From positions 3,953-67,952 of the forward strand of contig CAZKYP010000001.1 of the NCBI GenBank assembly GCA_964556885.1: a stretch of 64,000 nt of DNA, written 5' to 3'. The notes below the pieces were generated by a model. That model was not told where the DNA came from, did no database searches, and saw only the letters and a list, made by a program, of their open reading frames with translations. Positions 45,874 through 55,349 of the stretch are shown in pieces. How positions within the stretch are numbered: the stretch's first letter is position 1; every line of letters begins with the position of its first letter. Origin of the DNA: CAZKYP01 sp964556885 (GTDB lineage: Bacteria; Planctomycetota; Phycisphaerae; Sedimentisphaerales; Anaerobacaceae). Both the position numbers and the translations under genes were made by a program.

Positions 45874-48381
45874 ATGGCTAAAGAAGAAGAACAAAACAAA
45901 GTTCCCGAAGAAAACCTCTCCGAAAAACTTTCGGATCGCGATATATTTTCGGACGAAGTTTATAAAGAGCTCCGAGAAAGCGATATAATTACCGGCGATG
46001 AGAATCTGTATGAGCTTTTAAAAGATTTTTCTGCAACGGATGAGAAATTTCAAATCGAGGGTAAATCTGAAGTTGGGCCAAAACTGAAAGAAAAGTTTTC
46101 GCTTATCCCCAAAGTGCTTATTTTCTGTATTATTACCGTAGCATCGATACTGTTGTACGTGTTGCTAAAACCCATTCTCAGCCCCGTGAACGCTCCACCT
46201 TCATCCGAGGCTGTGACAAAAACGGCCTTCCCGCAAATAACTGATGCATCACAGCCTGTTTCAGAGACCGAACAGAGTACCCCGGAACAGGTTCGCAATC
46301 CTGCGTCTTCATTATCATCGAATCAGTCATTATCTTTAAGTGTTGCCCGCAATTTCTATGAGCAGGAAGATTTTACCCTGGCATACTCCGTCTATCAGAA
46401 AATGAGGGAAAACCTTCCAACCGTCGGGGAAGAGGAGCTGTTGAGGGATTTCCTCCAGTTGAAGATGGCATTATGTGCAAACAGGGGGGCTGATTATGAA
46501 CAGGCCAACCATCTATTGAGTTTGGTTTGCGAGAGTCGCTCTCCGGCCGTGAAGGTAATTGCCAATTACCATCTTACTCTGCTCGATATCCGAAAAAAGC
46601 AATATCTTCGGGCTCGAACCAGAGCGTATAAGACCATCGCGTTAATAAAAGCAGTCGATTTCAACGATGACTGGGCCTTGTCGTTCGAATGTGACTGTTA
46701 TTTTCTCGCCGCCGAATGTCTTACTCGACATATACTTTCTCTTGGCAACGCAGATAACAACCTTCCCGAAAACCTCTGGGACAATCCTGTGACATTGGAC
46801 GACCCGTTCGATAAACTCAATGAATCACAACTGCGTCGTTTCCTGAACTCAGGCACGGATAACCTGGCCGGCGGGCTTCTTGACCCGGAAATTCATAAAA
46901 TTGAACGCCCCGATGGTCTGCCCCGCTGGTCCGTTGTTTCTTACGGCGTGCCCGTGGATGAATTGCTGGCTAAAATCGCCAGCGATGCGGGCTTCGATAT
47001 CAACTGGGCCGTTGAAGTGCAATCCGACGCCGACCCGGAGAAAGATAAAATCAGGCAAAGGTCTGTCAGCTTGTATCTTCCGGCGGCTTCGTACGGACAA
47101 ATTGTGCAGATTACCGCCGGTTGCGCCGGTTTACTGGTATCTACGGAAAACGAACATGACAAGCCTGGAATCACAATCTTCGATCCAACGGATTATTCAT
47201 CCTTACAGGAACATATATATTTCCTGAGCCGGCATGCTGTGTCGCTCTGGCAGGAGTTTGTCCTTATGTTTTACAGCGATAAACGTCTCGGCAACTGTCA
47301 TTTTGCCATGGGTCTTTTGCAGTCTCTTATGGAATTACCGGCCGAAGCGATTGCAGAGTACAAGCTGGTTGCCAATCGGTTTCCACAAAGCCCGCTCGCG
47401 CCATTCGCATTGCTGCATTCGAGCAGGCTGAAATCGAATTTGCGCGACCACAAAGGAGCCAGAGAGGATTTGAAACAGCTAATAGAGCAATATCCCGATA
47501 CGAAAGTTTTCGGCCAGGCTTATCTGCGTCTTGCAGATGCTACGATGGAGGCAGGACTTAAATCGGAGGCGGCCCAGCTTTATCAAAGGATTTATAATTT
47601 CGATTTGTCGGTGGAATCCAACAAAGCCTCCGCTCTCGGTGCCGCCGGATGTCACTATGAAACCGAATCGTACCAGGATGCGGTAAAATGGCTGATCCGA
47701 TATATCAACCTGGCGGACGACGACAACAACAACTTATATTCGGCCTACCTTCTTTTAGGCAAATCTTATCTGGCGTTGGAGCAATATCAGCAGGCATGTG
47801 ACGCCTTTAAATATGCGTTAACGGAGCAAAACTCAAGAGAACAATATGTGGAGGCCATTCAATCACTTGTGGAAAGTCATATAGAGCAGGGTAATTTCCT
47901 GGAAGCGATTGATGTGCTGGAAAGTGTCCGCTCTATCGCTTTGTCGCAGGAACAATCGGTTGATATGCTGGTTCTAAAGAGCAGAATTTATCGGTTACTG
48001 GCTCTTGTGGATACGGCCGTTGTTTTACTGCGTGACAGGTCCGGATTTGTCACTGAACCTGTATTAAAGGCAAAAATCTCTTTCGAATTAGCCATGTGTT
48101 ATATTACAAAGGGTGATCTGGAGCTTGCCCGCAGCAGCCTGGGTGATGTCCTCGGCTATGTCGAGTCCGGGCCCTTTTCACATAAAGCCGCTCTCGAATT
48201 AGCAGATGTTTGTTTGAAGCTCGGCCAGAACTCCCAAGCTATAACAATATGTTCACAGCTTCTTGATTCCGACACATCGGATCAGACGAAGCGAAAAGCT
48301 TTAGAACTGCTGGCTTCGGCTTACAACCAGCAGGGAAACTACGAAAAAGCGGCGTTGGCCCTGTCCGGTCAATGGAAATGA
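45874..48381 (+). CDS. Membrane-anchored TPR protein with an STN-like domain
   Basis: This is an 835-residue protein. About 80 acidic cytoplasmic residues precede one transmembrane helix (about 80-101), so most of the chain is periplasmic. TPR-like repeats start near 150 and dominate from about 450 to the end (LLGKSYLALEQYQQACDAF). Residues about 359-430 resemble the short secretin/TonB N-terminal (STN) domain (PVDELLAKIASDAGFDINW ... ITIFDP). It overlaps the next gene by 10 bp and has its own sigma-54 promoter. I do not recognise a named family. A periplasmic scaffold for flagellar assembly is a guess from location and regulation. Confidence 0.8.
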   Translation: MAKEEEQNKVPEENLSEKLSDRDIFSDEVYKELRESDIITGDENLYELLKDFSATDEKFQIEGKSEVGPKLKEKFSLIPKVLIFCIITVASILLYVLLKPILSPVNAPPSSEAVTKTAFPQITDASQPVSETEQSTPEQVRNPASSLSSNQSLSLSVARNFYEQEDFTLAYSVYQKMRENLPTVGEEELLRDFLQLKMALCANRGADYEQANHLLSLVCESRSPAVKVIANYHLTLLDIRKKQYLRARTRAYKTIALIKAVDFNDDWALSFECDCYFLAAECLTRHILSLGNADNNLPENLWDNPVTLDDPFDKLNESQLRRFLNSGTDNLAGGLLDPEIHKIERPDGLPRWSVVSYGVPVDELLAKIASDAGFDINWAVEVQSDADPEKDKIRQRSVSLYLPAASYGQIVQITAGCAGLLVSTENEHDKPGITIFDPTDYSSLQEHIYFLSRHAVSLWQEFVLMFYSDKRLGNCHFAMGLLQSLMELPAEAIAEYKLVANRFPQSPLAPFALLHSSRLKSNLRDHKGAREDLKQLIEQYPDTKVFGQAYLRLADATMEAGLKSEAAQLYQRIYNFDLSVESNKASALGAAGCHYETESYQDAVKWLIRYINLADDDNNNLYSAYLLLGKSYLALEQYQQACDAFKYALTEQNSREQYVEAIQSLVESHIEQGNFLEAIDVLESVRSIALSQEQSVDMLVLKSRIYRLLALVDTAVVLLRDRSGFVTEPVLKAKISFELAMCYITKGDLELARSSLGDVLGYVESGPFSHKAALELADVCLKLGQNSQAITICSQLLDSDTSDQTKRKALELLASAYNQQGNYEKAALALSGQWK

Positions 48382-49238
48382 AGATGAGGAACAAGAAATC
48401 AAAATACAAATACGAGTTTGAATCCGGCAATTACAGAATGACAAAAATGAGGTTTTGCTGTTTTGTTTTTTGCTTTATGATGATACCTCTGAACCTTTTA
48501 ACGTCGCTGACAGATACATTATATGCGAAACCTAATGCGGATCCGAACTACGAAACATCCGACAGTGATTTTCCTTTGCCACAGGATACGAACAGTACCG
48601 CCGTTCACAATCTGCAGTCGGCCGGGGTCAGTTCCGCAAAGGAAAGAAACGAGCAAAGGAGCAAGGAACGGCTCAGACAAATGATTGAGATGCTTCGTTC
48701 TATCGAACTTTCGTCACAAAAGCCGTCCTTTGAACCCCTGGTTGTTTCAAAACAAATAGAGAAACAAGAGCCAAACGAGGTTCCACTTCATGATATTATG
48801 CCGATGCAACCAGAAAAAAGTACCAGTCCAAAGGTAGAAACAGAATCTCAATCATCTACCGGACTGATTAATAATTCAACTTTACAAATGTTGAAGGACC
48901 TGTCACAGCAACCCGGTGAACTGCACAATCCTTTTGAGCTTGGAGAGGTTCTGTTTCTAAGCGGACATCTGAGAGAGGCGGCTGCTTTCTACCAGGAAGC
49001 ATTGCGTCGAATCGATGCCAAAGATATCAGGATGGTGGAAACAAGGGCCTGGATATTGTTCCAGATAGGAAATTGCTTGAGAAACAGCGATATGCCCGCC
49101 GCCGCGAAGATATATGGTCAGCTTATTGCGGAATACCCCAATTCGCCCTGGACGGAGTTGGCACAGGCACAGGTAAAGCTGATTGAATGGCTGCAAAAGG
49201 ACGAACCGGAAAATTTGATTGTCGGCTATAAACCGTAA
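48372..49238 (+). CDS. Exported TPR-like protein
   Basis: The 288-residue frame overlaps the preceding stop. A hydrophobic stretch near residues 26-42 (FCCFVFCFMMIPLNLL) looks like a signal peptide or anchor, so translation may instead start at the Met at residue 23. Residues 60-170 are low-complexity and charged; 190-288 contain about two TPR-like repeats (AAAFYQEALRRID, AAKIYGQLIAEYPNSPW) of the YbgF/BamD style. It probably works with the upstream TPR protein in the periplasm. Function unknown. Confidence 0.7.
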   Translation: MEMKMRNKKSKYKYEFESGNYRMTKMRFCCFVFCFMMIPLNLLTSLTDTLYAKPNADPNYETSDSDFPLPQDTNSTAVHNLQSAGVSSAKERNEQRSKERLRQMIEMLRSIELSSQKPSFEPLVVSKQIEKQEPNEVPLHDIMPMQPEKSTSPKVETESQSSTGLINNSTLQMLKDLSQQPGELHNPFELGEVLFLSGHLREAAAFYQEALRRIDAKDIRMVETRAWILFQIGNCLRNSDMPAAAKIYGQLIAEYPNSPWTELAQAQVKLIEWLQKDEPENLIVGYKP

Positions 49239-49280
49239 ATGTTGCAGACTTAAAATAACAAGAGAGACAATAGAAAATAT

Positions 49281-50816
49281 ATGACCGAGACAGACAAAAA
49301 AAATGCTGCAATGCGGGAAGATATAGCAAACGTGCTGATAGTCGACAACGACACCGAGTTGGCTCGCGCCATGCTTGAAGTTATGGCTCGCAAAGGAATT
49401 CGGGGATATCTTGTCAGTGACATAAAGAAAGCCGGCGAATTCGTATGCAAGAGTCGTTGCGATCTCGTGTTCATAAGTGACAATCTGGAACAAACCATAG
49501 AAGGATCACGTCGGTCTCAGAGCGGCTTCGAGCTGCTTGAAAATATTAAAACAAACTGGCCCGAGATGCCGATTATTATGACGGCCGGTGCCCAAAACCA
49601 GAAATCTCAAAATCAGCAGCGAATTATCGAAACCGCCGTCAGGGCTGTTCGCAGGGGCTGCTGCGATTTTGCGGCCAAACCGCTGAGCCGCGAAAGAATA
49701 GAAAATCTGCTCGATACATACCTGCCAAACCACGGCATATCAACGATAGAGACCGCCCATGAAAACATGAATTGCCTTTATCATATCGTAGGAAAAAGTG
49801 CTAGCCTCTTCAGGACCGTTGACCTGGCCAGGAGAGTCGCTCCAACCTCAGCGCCCGTATTAATAAGCGGTGAAAGCGGCACAGGCAAAGAGCTGCTTGC
49901 TTATTATATTCATCATAACAGCAAAAGAGCTCAGGGTTCGTATATCAAAATTAATTGTGCCGCCTTAAATGAATCTCTTCTTGAAAGTGAGCTGTTCGGT
50001 CATGAGAAGGGAGCTTTCACCGGCGCCTATATGCAGCGTAAAGGGCGGTTTGAAATGGCTCATGGCGGGACTCTGCTGCTGGATGAAATATCCGAAACGC
50101 CCATCAGGTTTCAGGCCAAGTTGTTGCGTGTGCTCGAGCAGCAGGATTTCGAACGTGTCGGCGGCAATGAAAGCGTAAGAGTCAATGTCAGAATTATCAG
50201 CACCACCAACAAGAATCTGTTGCACGAAATCAGAAGAGGTCGGTTCCGTCAGGATTTGTATTATCGCCTGAGCGGTGTAAGACTGGTTATATCTCCTCTG
50301 CGGGAACGTACCGACGATTTGCGTGAGCTTGTATGGTATTTCATCAATCTTTACGCCCGTGAAATATCTCGTCGTATAACACGTCTTGATCCGGCCATGA
50401 TGGACATCCTTGCTAAATATCACTGGCCCGGCAATGTGCGTCAATTGCGTAATGTGGTTCGAACATCTCTGATATTGGGATTTGGGGAGACTTTATCGCT
50501 CGCCGATGTTTCCTGGCTGTTCGACGAATTGCAACCGCTGATCCAGGAAGGGTGTGGCAATATTGATTCATCACGTATCGAACATGAAATTGGGGGTGAG
50601 GATTGTTCATATACTGATATGAATGTGGAACAAAATAATGAGGGTGGTCTGGGAGGCGTACCGCTCGTACAGATAGAACGAAGAGCGATTATCGATACAT
50701 TACGTCAGACCGGCGGAAATCAGACAAAAGCCGCTAAAGTCCTGGGCATAAGTGACCGTACATTAAGAGATAGAATACAAAGATATAAAAAGGAAGGTTG
50801 TTTACAGGCATCATGA
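49281..50816 (+). CDS. Second sigma-54 enhancer-binding response regulator
   Basis: This is a 511-residue NtrC-type protein. The receiver (about 15-140) keeps IVDNDTE and an Asp in LVFISDN. The AAA+ domain has Walker A GESGTGKE near residue 197, a canonical GAFTGA near 244 and Walker B LLLDEI. The C-terminal Fis-type HTH reads NQTKAAKVLGISDRTLRDRIQRY. It is 42 bp after the TPR gene and 36 bp before fliL. A cognate histidine kinase is not in the window. Having two activators in one locus resembles FleQ/FleR-type tiers. Confidence 0.9.
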   Translation: MTETDKKNAAMREDIANVLIVDNDTELARAMLEVMARKGIRGYLVSDIKKAGEFVCKSRCDLVFISDNLEQTIEGSRRSQSGFELLENIKTNWPEMPIIMTAGAQNQKSQNQQRIIETAVRAVRRGCCDFAAKPLSRERIENLLDTYLPNHGISTIETAHENMNCLYHIVGKSASLFRTVDLARRVAPTSAPVLISGESGTGKELLAYYIHHNSKRAQGSYIKINCAALNESLLESELFGHEKGAFTGAYMQRKGRFEMAHGGTLLLDEISETPIRFQAKLLRVLEQQDFERVGGNESVRVNVRIISTTNKNLLHEIRRGRFRQDLYYRLSGVRLVISPLRERTDDLRELVWYFINLYAREISRRITRLDPAMMDILAKYHWPGNVRQLRNVVRTSLILGFGETLSLADVSWLFDELQPLIQEGCGNIDSSRIEHEIGGEDCSYTDMNVEQNNEGGLGGVPLVQIERRAIIDTLRQTGGNQTKAAKVLGISDRTLRDRIQRYKKEGCLQAS

Positions 50817-50852
50817 TTTGCTTGTTCGTTTGATTCAAATGGGGGCAAAAGC

Positions 50853-51434
50853 ATGGCAGATGAAGAAAATAAACAGGAAAATGAAGATTCAAAATCAGAA
50901 AGTAACAGTGGAGAATCTATGATAAAGCGATTACTTCCGTGGATAATATTAACCGTAGTGGTGATATTCTGTGCCGGCGCAGGTTTTGGTCTTGGCAGGT
51001 TATTTGCCGGTTCCAGAACGACGGACGCGACCGAGGTCGATTCATCGGCGGATAACTCGAATCAAAAAGAAGACCTCAGCACCCCCGTTGGTTCAGAGGC
51101 CAGTTCGAATAATGTTTGGTACTATGACCTTGATCCGGTCGTTGCAAGTCTTAATGAACCCAGCGTAACGCGTTATGTCCGGGCCTCTCTGACGCTTCAA
51201 ATGAGCTCCGACCTGGAGCAGAAAAAGGGTACAGAAATAATCGATAAGAAAAAACCCGTTCTGATTAACTGGCTTACTGTTTATCTTTCAGGTTTAACCC
51301 TTGAAGATATAAGAGGTGATAAAAACCTCAAAGCCATACAATGGAAAGTTTGCGAGTCCTTTAATGAGATACTGTTCCCTGATTCAAAAGCTTATCTTAA
51401 AGAGATCCTGATTAAGGAATTTCCAGTTCAATGA
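50853..51434 (+). CDS. fliL: Flagellar basal-body protein FliL
   Basis: The 193-residue protein has one transmembrane helix (about 28-50, ending in a Gly-rich GAGFGLGRLF) and the periplasmic FliL domain (DPVVASLNEPSVTRYVRASLTLQ, and the C-terminal FNEILFPD). FliL surrounds stators and supports motor output. The stop overlaps the fliM start (ATGA), so the two are coupled. Confidence 0.9.
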   Translation: MADEENKQENEDSKSESNSGESMIKRLLPWIILTVVVIFCAGAGFGLGRLFAGSRTTDATEVDSSADNSNQKEDLSTPVGSEASSNNVWYYDLDPVVASLNEPSVTRYVRASLTLQMSSDLEQKKGTEIIDKKKPVLINWLTVYLSGLTLEDIRGDKNLKAIQWKVCESFNEILFPDSKAYLKEILIKEFPVQ

Positions 51435-52402
51435 GCAGTCGTATAATGAACAACTTGAGCAGAGACAGGATAAATCAGCTTTTTACGGCGGCGCGTGCTA
51501 CGGCTAAAGAAGAACCGTCACAGGTACAAGCCACGGAATTCAACTGGCTTGAACCTCATTATTTCAACGCCGTCCAGCTTGAAAATATTAACAAATTCAC
51601 ACAAATGCTCGCTGTAGCAATTAGTAAAAAATTTACCGAACTTAATAACTGTAAGTTCGAAGTTACCATTGTTTCAGTTACCCAGTACTTTGCGGGTGAA
51701 TATCTTAAAGATGCCCAAAACAGTGAACCGAAAAATTATTACCTTCCTTTCGCCGCAGACAAGCAGAGCCCTTGCGGATTTGTCGGTATCCCTGAGCAAA
51801 CCGCTTTTACCTGGGCAACGCAATTGCTCGGAGATTCAAAGCCGGAAGACGGCTCGAACAGGGATTTATCACAATTAGAAGAATCTCTCCTGGGGGATCT
51901 GGCCGGTGCTATTGTCGGAGTTTTTTCAAGTACATATAAGGCATCTGCTTTTATTCCTGCCGGAAATTTTATAAAGGGACACTGGCCTCTCAATATACAG
52001 CCAAACGATGAAATATGTAAAATTTCTTTTGATGTCAAAAAGACCGATTCCGAGAGCGGCTCCGGTGCATACATTATAATCCCTTGCAGTAAATTTGAAA
52101 CCGCGGCGGGGAAATCCGCACAAACTGCCGGTCAGCAGTCGTCGGCAGATATTTCAAAAGCAATCATTGGGCACCTGCATGAAATAAAGCTCTCGGTTAA
52201 AGCTCAATTAACCCGGGCCGCAATTACATTCGAAGAAATGATGAATCTTCAGGTAGATGATATCTTGCTGCTTGACAGAAAGATTGATGAGCCGGTCGAA
52301 TTAATGTTGGGCGATCGGACGATCAGTTACGGCCGGCCTGCGAGATCAGAGGGTAAATATGCTTTGGTAATCACCGCAGATAAAGGACCTCTGCGTAAGT
52401 GA
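51431..52402 (+). CDS. fliM: Flagellar motor switch protein FliM (divergent)
   Basis: The protein has 323 residues. The N-terminus has a CheY-binding-like segment, LSRDRINQLF, equivalent to LSQxEIDALL. The middle domain (45-220) is a diverged CheC-like fold, and the C-terminal 80 residues are a SpoA domain (RAAITFEEMMNLQVDDILLL). Position between fliL and fliN supports FliM. The middle is distant enough that family confidence is below that of its neighbours. Confidence 0.85.
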   Translation: MSSRIMNNLSRDRINQLFTAARATAKEEPSQVQATEFNWLEPHYFNAVQLENINKFTQMLAVAISKKFTELNNCKFEVTIVSVTQYFAGEYLKDAQNSEPKNYYLPFAADKQSPCGFVGIPEQTAFTWATQLLGDSKPEDGSNRDLSQLEESLLGDLAGAIVGVFSSTYKASAFIPAGNFIKGHWPLNIQPNDEICKISFDVKKTDSESGSGAYIIIPCSKFETAAGKSAQTAGQQSSADISKAIIGHLHEIKLSVKAQLTRAAITFEEMMNLQVDDILLLDRKIDEPVELMLGDRTISYGRPARSEGKYALVITADKGPLRK

Positions 52403-52458
52403 TATTAATTAAATAAACATAAATGTGATAACAAATAAATTTTAAGGAAAGTCATAAC

Positions 52459-52854
52459 ATGGCAAAAGCAGCTCAGGGGGTAATGGAAAAACCGGATGTT
52501 AAGCAAGAGACTTCCCAATCAGAAGCTCAGAAGCAGGCACAGTCCGTGGAGTTTGAAGAAGCTGTCGGAAGCGACGCGGCGGGCAATGGTGCGAGTCTGG
52601 ACATACTATTGGATATGAATGTGCCTATTACGGTTACCATTGGTCAAACAGAAATACAGGTGCGGCGTCTTTTACAGCTTGGGCCGGGTTCGGTTGTAAA
52701 GCTTGATAAATCCATTGAAGAACCGATGGATTTGTACTTGAAGGATGTTAAATTTGCAACTGGAACCGCTGTTGTAGTGGACGGACGTTTTGCCATAAAA
52801 ATAACTCAGATTCTGGGTCTTGGTAACTCGGCAGGCAACACCGCGAAGCAGTAA
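52459..52854 (+). CDS. fliN: Flagellar motor switch protein FliN
   Basis: This 131-residue protein has a 45-residue charged leader and a SpoA domain (LLDMNVPITVTIGQTEIQVRRLLQLGPGSVVKLD, EEPMDLYLKD) that matches FliN closely. FliN forms the lower C-ring and receives export complexes. The ATG has AAGGAAAG upstream. Confidence 0.96.
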   Translation: MAKAAQGVMEKPDVKQETSQSEAQKQAQSVEFEEAVGSDAAGNGASLDILLDMNVPITVTIGQTEIQVRRLLQLGPGSVVKLDKSIEEPMDLYLKDVKFATGTAVVVDGRFAIKITQILGLGNSAGNTAKQ

Positions 52855-52872
52855 ACTTGTTAAGGAATTCTG

Positions 52873-55017
52873 ATGTCGGGAACTGCACAATCAAATATAT
52901 CCTCCTCAGACGGCTCGATCAGATTGAATCTGTCTAATGCAACTTACAGCAATCTAATATTAGTCGTCGGTCTGGTGGCGGTCCTTGCTACCCTTATAAT
53001 TCCTCTGCCGACATTAATTTTGGATATGTTTTTGGCTTGTAGTATTTCACTTGCCATAGCTGTTCTGATTATTACATTGTCATCAAAGGAAGCCCTCGAA
53101 TTATCCACATTTCCTTCATTGCTGCTTTTTGTGACACTTTTTCGTCTTTCATTGAATGTCGCTTCGACCAGACTTATTCTGCTGCAGGGTGATGCGGGGA
53201 AAATAATTCAGACATTCGGCAGTTTTGTTGCTGGCGGCAGTTTCGTGGTCGGTATCGTAATCTTTCTTATCCTTGTTGTTATCCAGTTTATCGTTATTAC
53301 CAAAGGTGCCGAGCGAATCAGCGAAGTCTCGGCCCGATTTACCCTTGACGCCATGCCGGGCAAACAGATGGCGATTGACGCCGACCTCAACGCCGGGACG
53401 ATTACAGAGACGCAGGCCAACGAACGCAGGGCGAAAATCGTAAAAGAAAGCGAGTTCTACGGTGCTATGGATGGTGCCAGCAAGTTTATTCGAGGCGATG
53501 CCAAAGCAGGACTTCTCATCACTGCCGTCAATATAGTCGGCGGTATAGCTCTTGGCTATTCGCGCTTCGGCTCAATTGCTGACGCTATAAGAACCTATTC
53601 CATCTTGTCTATCGGTGACGGACTCGTCAGCCAGATACCTTCAGTCATCATATCAGTTAGTTCCGGATTCCTGGTGACGAAAATATCATCGAACTTCAGT
53701 GTCGGGCAGGATTTGTCCAAACAATTCCTGAAGTCCAGCCAGCCGTTGACCATGGCGGCCTTTATAATAGCACTAATGGCCTTCGTGCCGGGCCTGCCCA
53801 AAATACCCTTTTTATTTTTGGGAATTGGAACGGCTGCAGTGGGGAGAATGATAGCAAAGTCGGAAAAAGACCAGAAAGACCAGCGTGGAACAACGCCGCA
53901 ATCAAAAATGGAAAAACAACCGGTGGAAGAGCTTCTCGACGTCGACAGAGTATCTGTTCAGGTGGGGGTGAGATTAATCAGCATGGTTGATCCTCGCAAA
54001 AACAGTGCTATATTTGACCGTATCGGCTCACTGCGGCGGAAGTTTGCCCAACAGCTCGGTATCATTATTCCTCTTGTCCGGTTACGGGATAATATCAATC
54101 TTGAGCCGACGGCTTATGAGATAAGAATAGCCGAGCTTCCGGTTGCGAAAGGACGGCTGGAGCCGGACATGTTTCTGGCTATGGATCCCGGGACCGTCCA
54201 GAATAAAATCCAGGGAATCAAGACTTCGGAACCTGTCTATGGGTTATCGGCTTTGTGGATTACAGTGAACGACAAGGAAAAAGCTGAGCTTAACGGGTAT
54301 ACCGTGATTGATCCTGAGTCGGTATTTATTACGCACCTGTCCGAGACGTTACGGAATCACGCTGATGATATGCTGACCCGTGAAGACGTCCAGTTGTTGA
54401 TAGACAGGCTTCGCAAAACTCAGCCGTCGCTGGTTGGTGACGTAGTTGGCCCGGATAAAGACGTGTCCATCGGACTACTTCAACGAGTATTAAAAAACCT
54501 CATTAAAAACGGAATCCCGATTCGTGAAATGACTGCAATTCTCGAATCGCTCGGTGAATACGCACCGAAAACAAAAAATCCGGCCGTTCTGACGGAAATG
54601 GTTCGCAAACGTCTCAGCAGGACCATCACCGAACTGCATAAAACCGACGCCGGCAAGATTGTGGCAATAACGCTGAATCCGGCGCTCGAACACCAGATGG
54701 CTTCGACCCTGCAGCAGGATGCGGATTCAATCAGCCTTGCTTTGCCGACCGACATGGCAATGGAAATCAGCAGGAAAATCGCACAGGCCTGGAAATCGGC
54801 TATGGATAAAGGCCGGGACAAGGTGGTCCTGTTATGCGATTCGAGATTGCGTTCGCCCCTGTCTGTTATGCTGATGCGAACCGTTTCGATGCTGCCTGTG
54901 GTTGCTTACGATGAAATTGTGCTTGGGGCGGAAATAGAGCCGATAGAAACAATTTCCATTCAGCAGGTTGAATCGACGCAGACGAGGGAGCGTGAGCTTG
55001 CTGCGGCGATAAAATGA
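52873..55017 (+). CDS. flhA: Flagellar export gate protein FlhA
   Basis: The protein has 714 residues with about eight transmembrane helices in the first 330, the conserved FHIPEP-like loop region (ISEVSARFTLDAMPGKQMAIDADLNAG), and a C-terminal cytoplasmic domain (VQVGVRLISMVD, LIKNGIPIREMTAILESL). FlhA forms the nonameric export gate ring. The ATG has AAGGA six bases upstream, 18 bp after fliN. Confidence 0.97.
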   Translation: MSGTAQSNISSSDGSIRLNLSNATYSNLILVVGLVAVLATLIIPLPTLILDMFLACSISLAIAVLIITLSSKEALELSTFPSLLLFVTLFRLSLNVASTRLILLQGDAGKIIQTFGSFVAGGSFVVGIVIFLILVVIQFIVITKGAERISEVSARFTLDAMPGKQMAIDADLNAGTITETQANERRAKIVKESEFYGAMDGASKFIRGDAKAGLLITAVNIVGGIALGYSRFGSIADAIRTYSILSIGDGLVSQIPSVIISVSSGFLVTKISSNFSVGQDLSKQFLKSSQPLTMAAFIIALMAFVPGLPKIPFLFLGIGTAAVGRMIAKSEKDQKDQRGTTPQSKMEKQPVEELLDVDRVSVQVGVRLISMVDPRKNSAIFDRIGSLRRKFAQQLGIIIPLVRLRDNINLEPTAYEIRIAELPVAKGRLEPDMFLAMDPGTVQNKIQGIKTSEPVYGLSALWITVNDKEKAELNGYTVIDPESVFITHLSETLRNHADDMLTREDVQLLIDRLRKTQPSLVGDVVGPDKDVSIGLLQRVLKNLIKNGIPIREMTAILESLGEYAPKTKNPAVLTEMVRKRLSRTITELHKTDAGKIVAITLNPALEHQMASTLQQDADSISLALPTDMAMEISRKIAQAWKSAMDKGRDKVVLLCDSRLRSPLSVMLMRTVSMLPVVAYDEIVLGAEIEPIETISIQQVESTQTRERELAAAIK

Positions 55018-55103
55018 TTCACTTAAAGAAAAAACGAATTCGGTATGATAGTAATTGACAAACCGGGATTGAATATAGACGCAATAAGTAAGAAGGGATA
55101 ATA

Positions 55104-55349
55104 ATGCCGTTACATGTTCGTCCAATAGCAATAAGCGCAGCAGTTATATGTTTTTTCCTTTTCAGCTTCATCGGCTGGTTCAGCGGACTGTCGCCTTACG
55201 TTTGCAGCAAAAGGGCTCTGACAGGGGCCGCCCTTGTGTATATTGCGGGCTCATGGGCTGTGAGGGCACTCAATAGCATCCTATTGAGTGCGATGATTTC
55301 GAACGAGATAAATCAGCAGAAGGATTTTGAAGGTGTCGGTAAAGACTAA
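55104..55349 (+). CDS. Small two-helix membrane protein between flhA and fliA
   Basis: The 81-residue protein has two predicted transmembrane helices (about 8-29 and 38-62) and a charged tail. The ribosome-binding site AAGGG lies just before ATG, and the end overlaps the fliA start by 17 bp, so this is a real, coupled gene. In many bacteria flhF and flhG occupy this spot. I recognise no family. A perfect 11-bp hairpin lies within its coding sequence. Confidence 0.7.
   Translation: MPLHVRPIAISAAVICFFLFSFIGWFSGLSPYVCSKRALTGAALVYIAGSWAVRALNSILLSAMISNEINQQKDFEGVGKD
55266..55291 (+). other. Perfect 11-bp hairpin ahead of fliA
   Basis: GCACTCAATAG and CTATTGAGTGC pair perfectly around a CATC tetraloop, inside the small membrane-protein gene and about 40 nt before the fliA start. 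No T-run follows, so it is not a standard terminator. An mRNA processing or translational control element is possible. Confidence 0.6.

Noticed and set aside
55045..55101. 18-codon frame ending two bases before the small membrane-protein gene
   Set aside because: It could be a leader peptide, but it has no clear ribosome-binding site and a frame this short is easily random.
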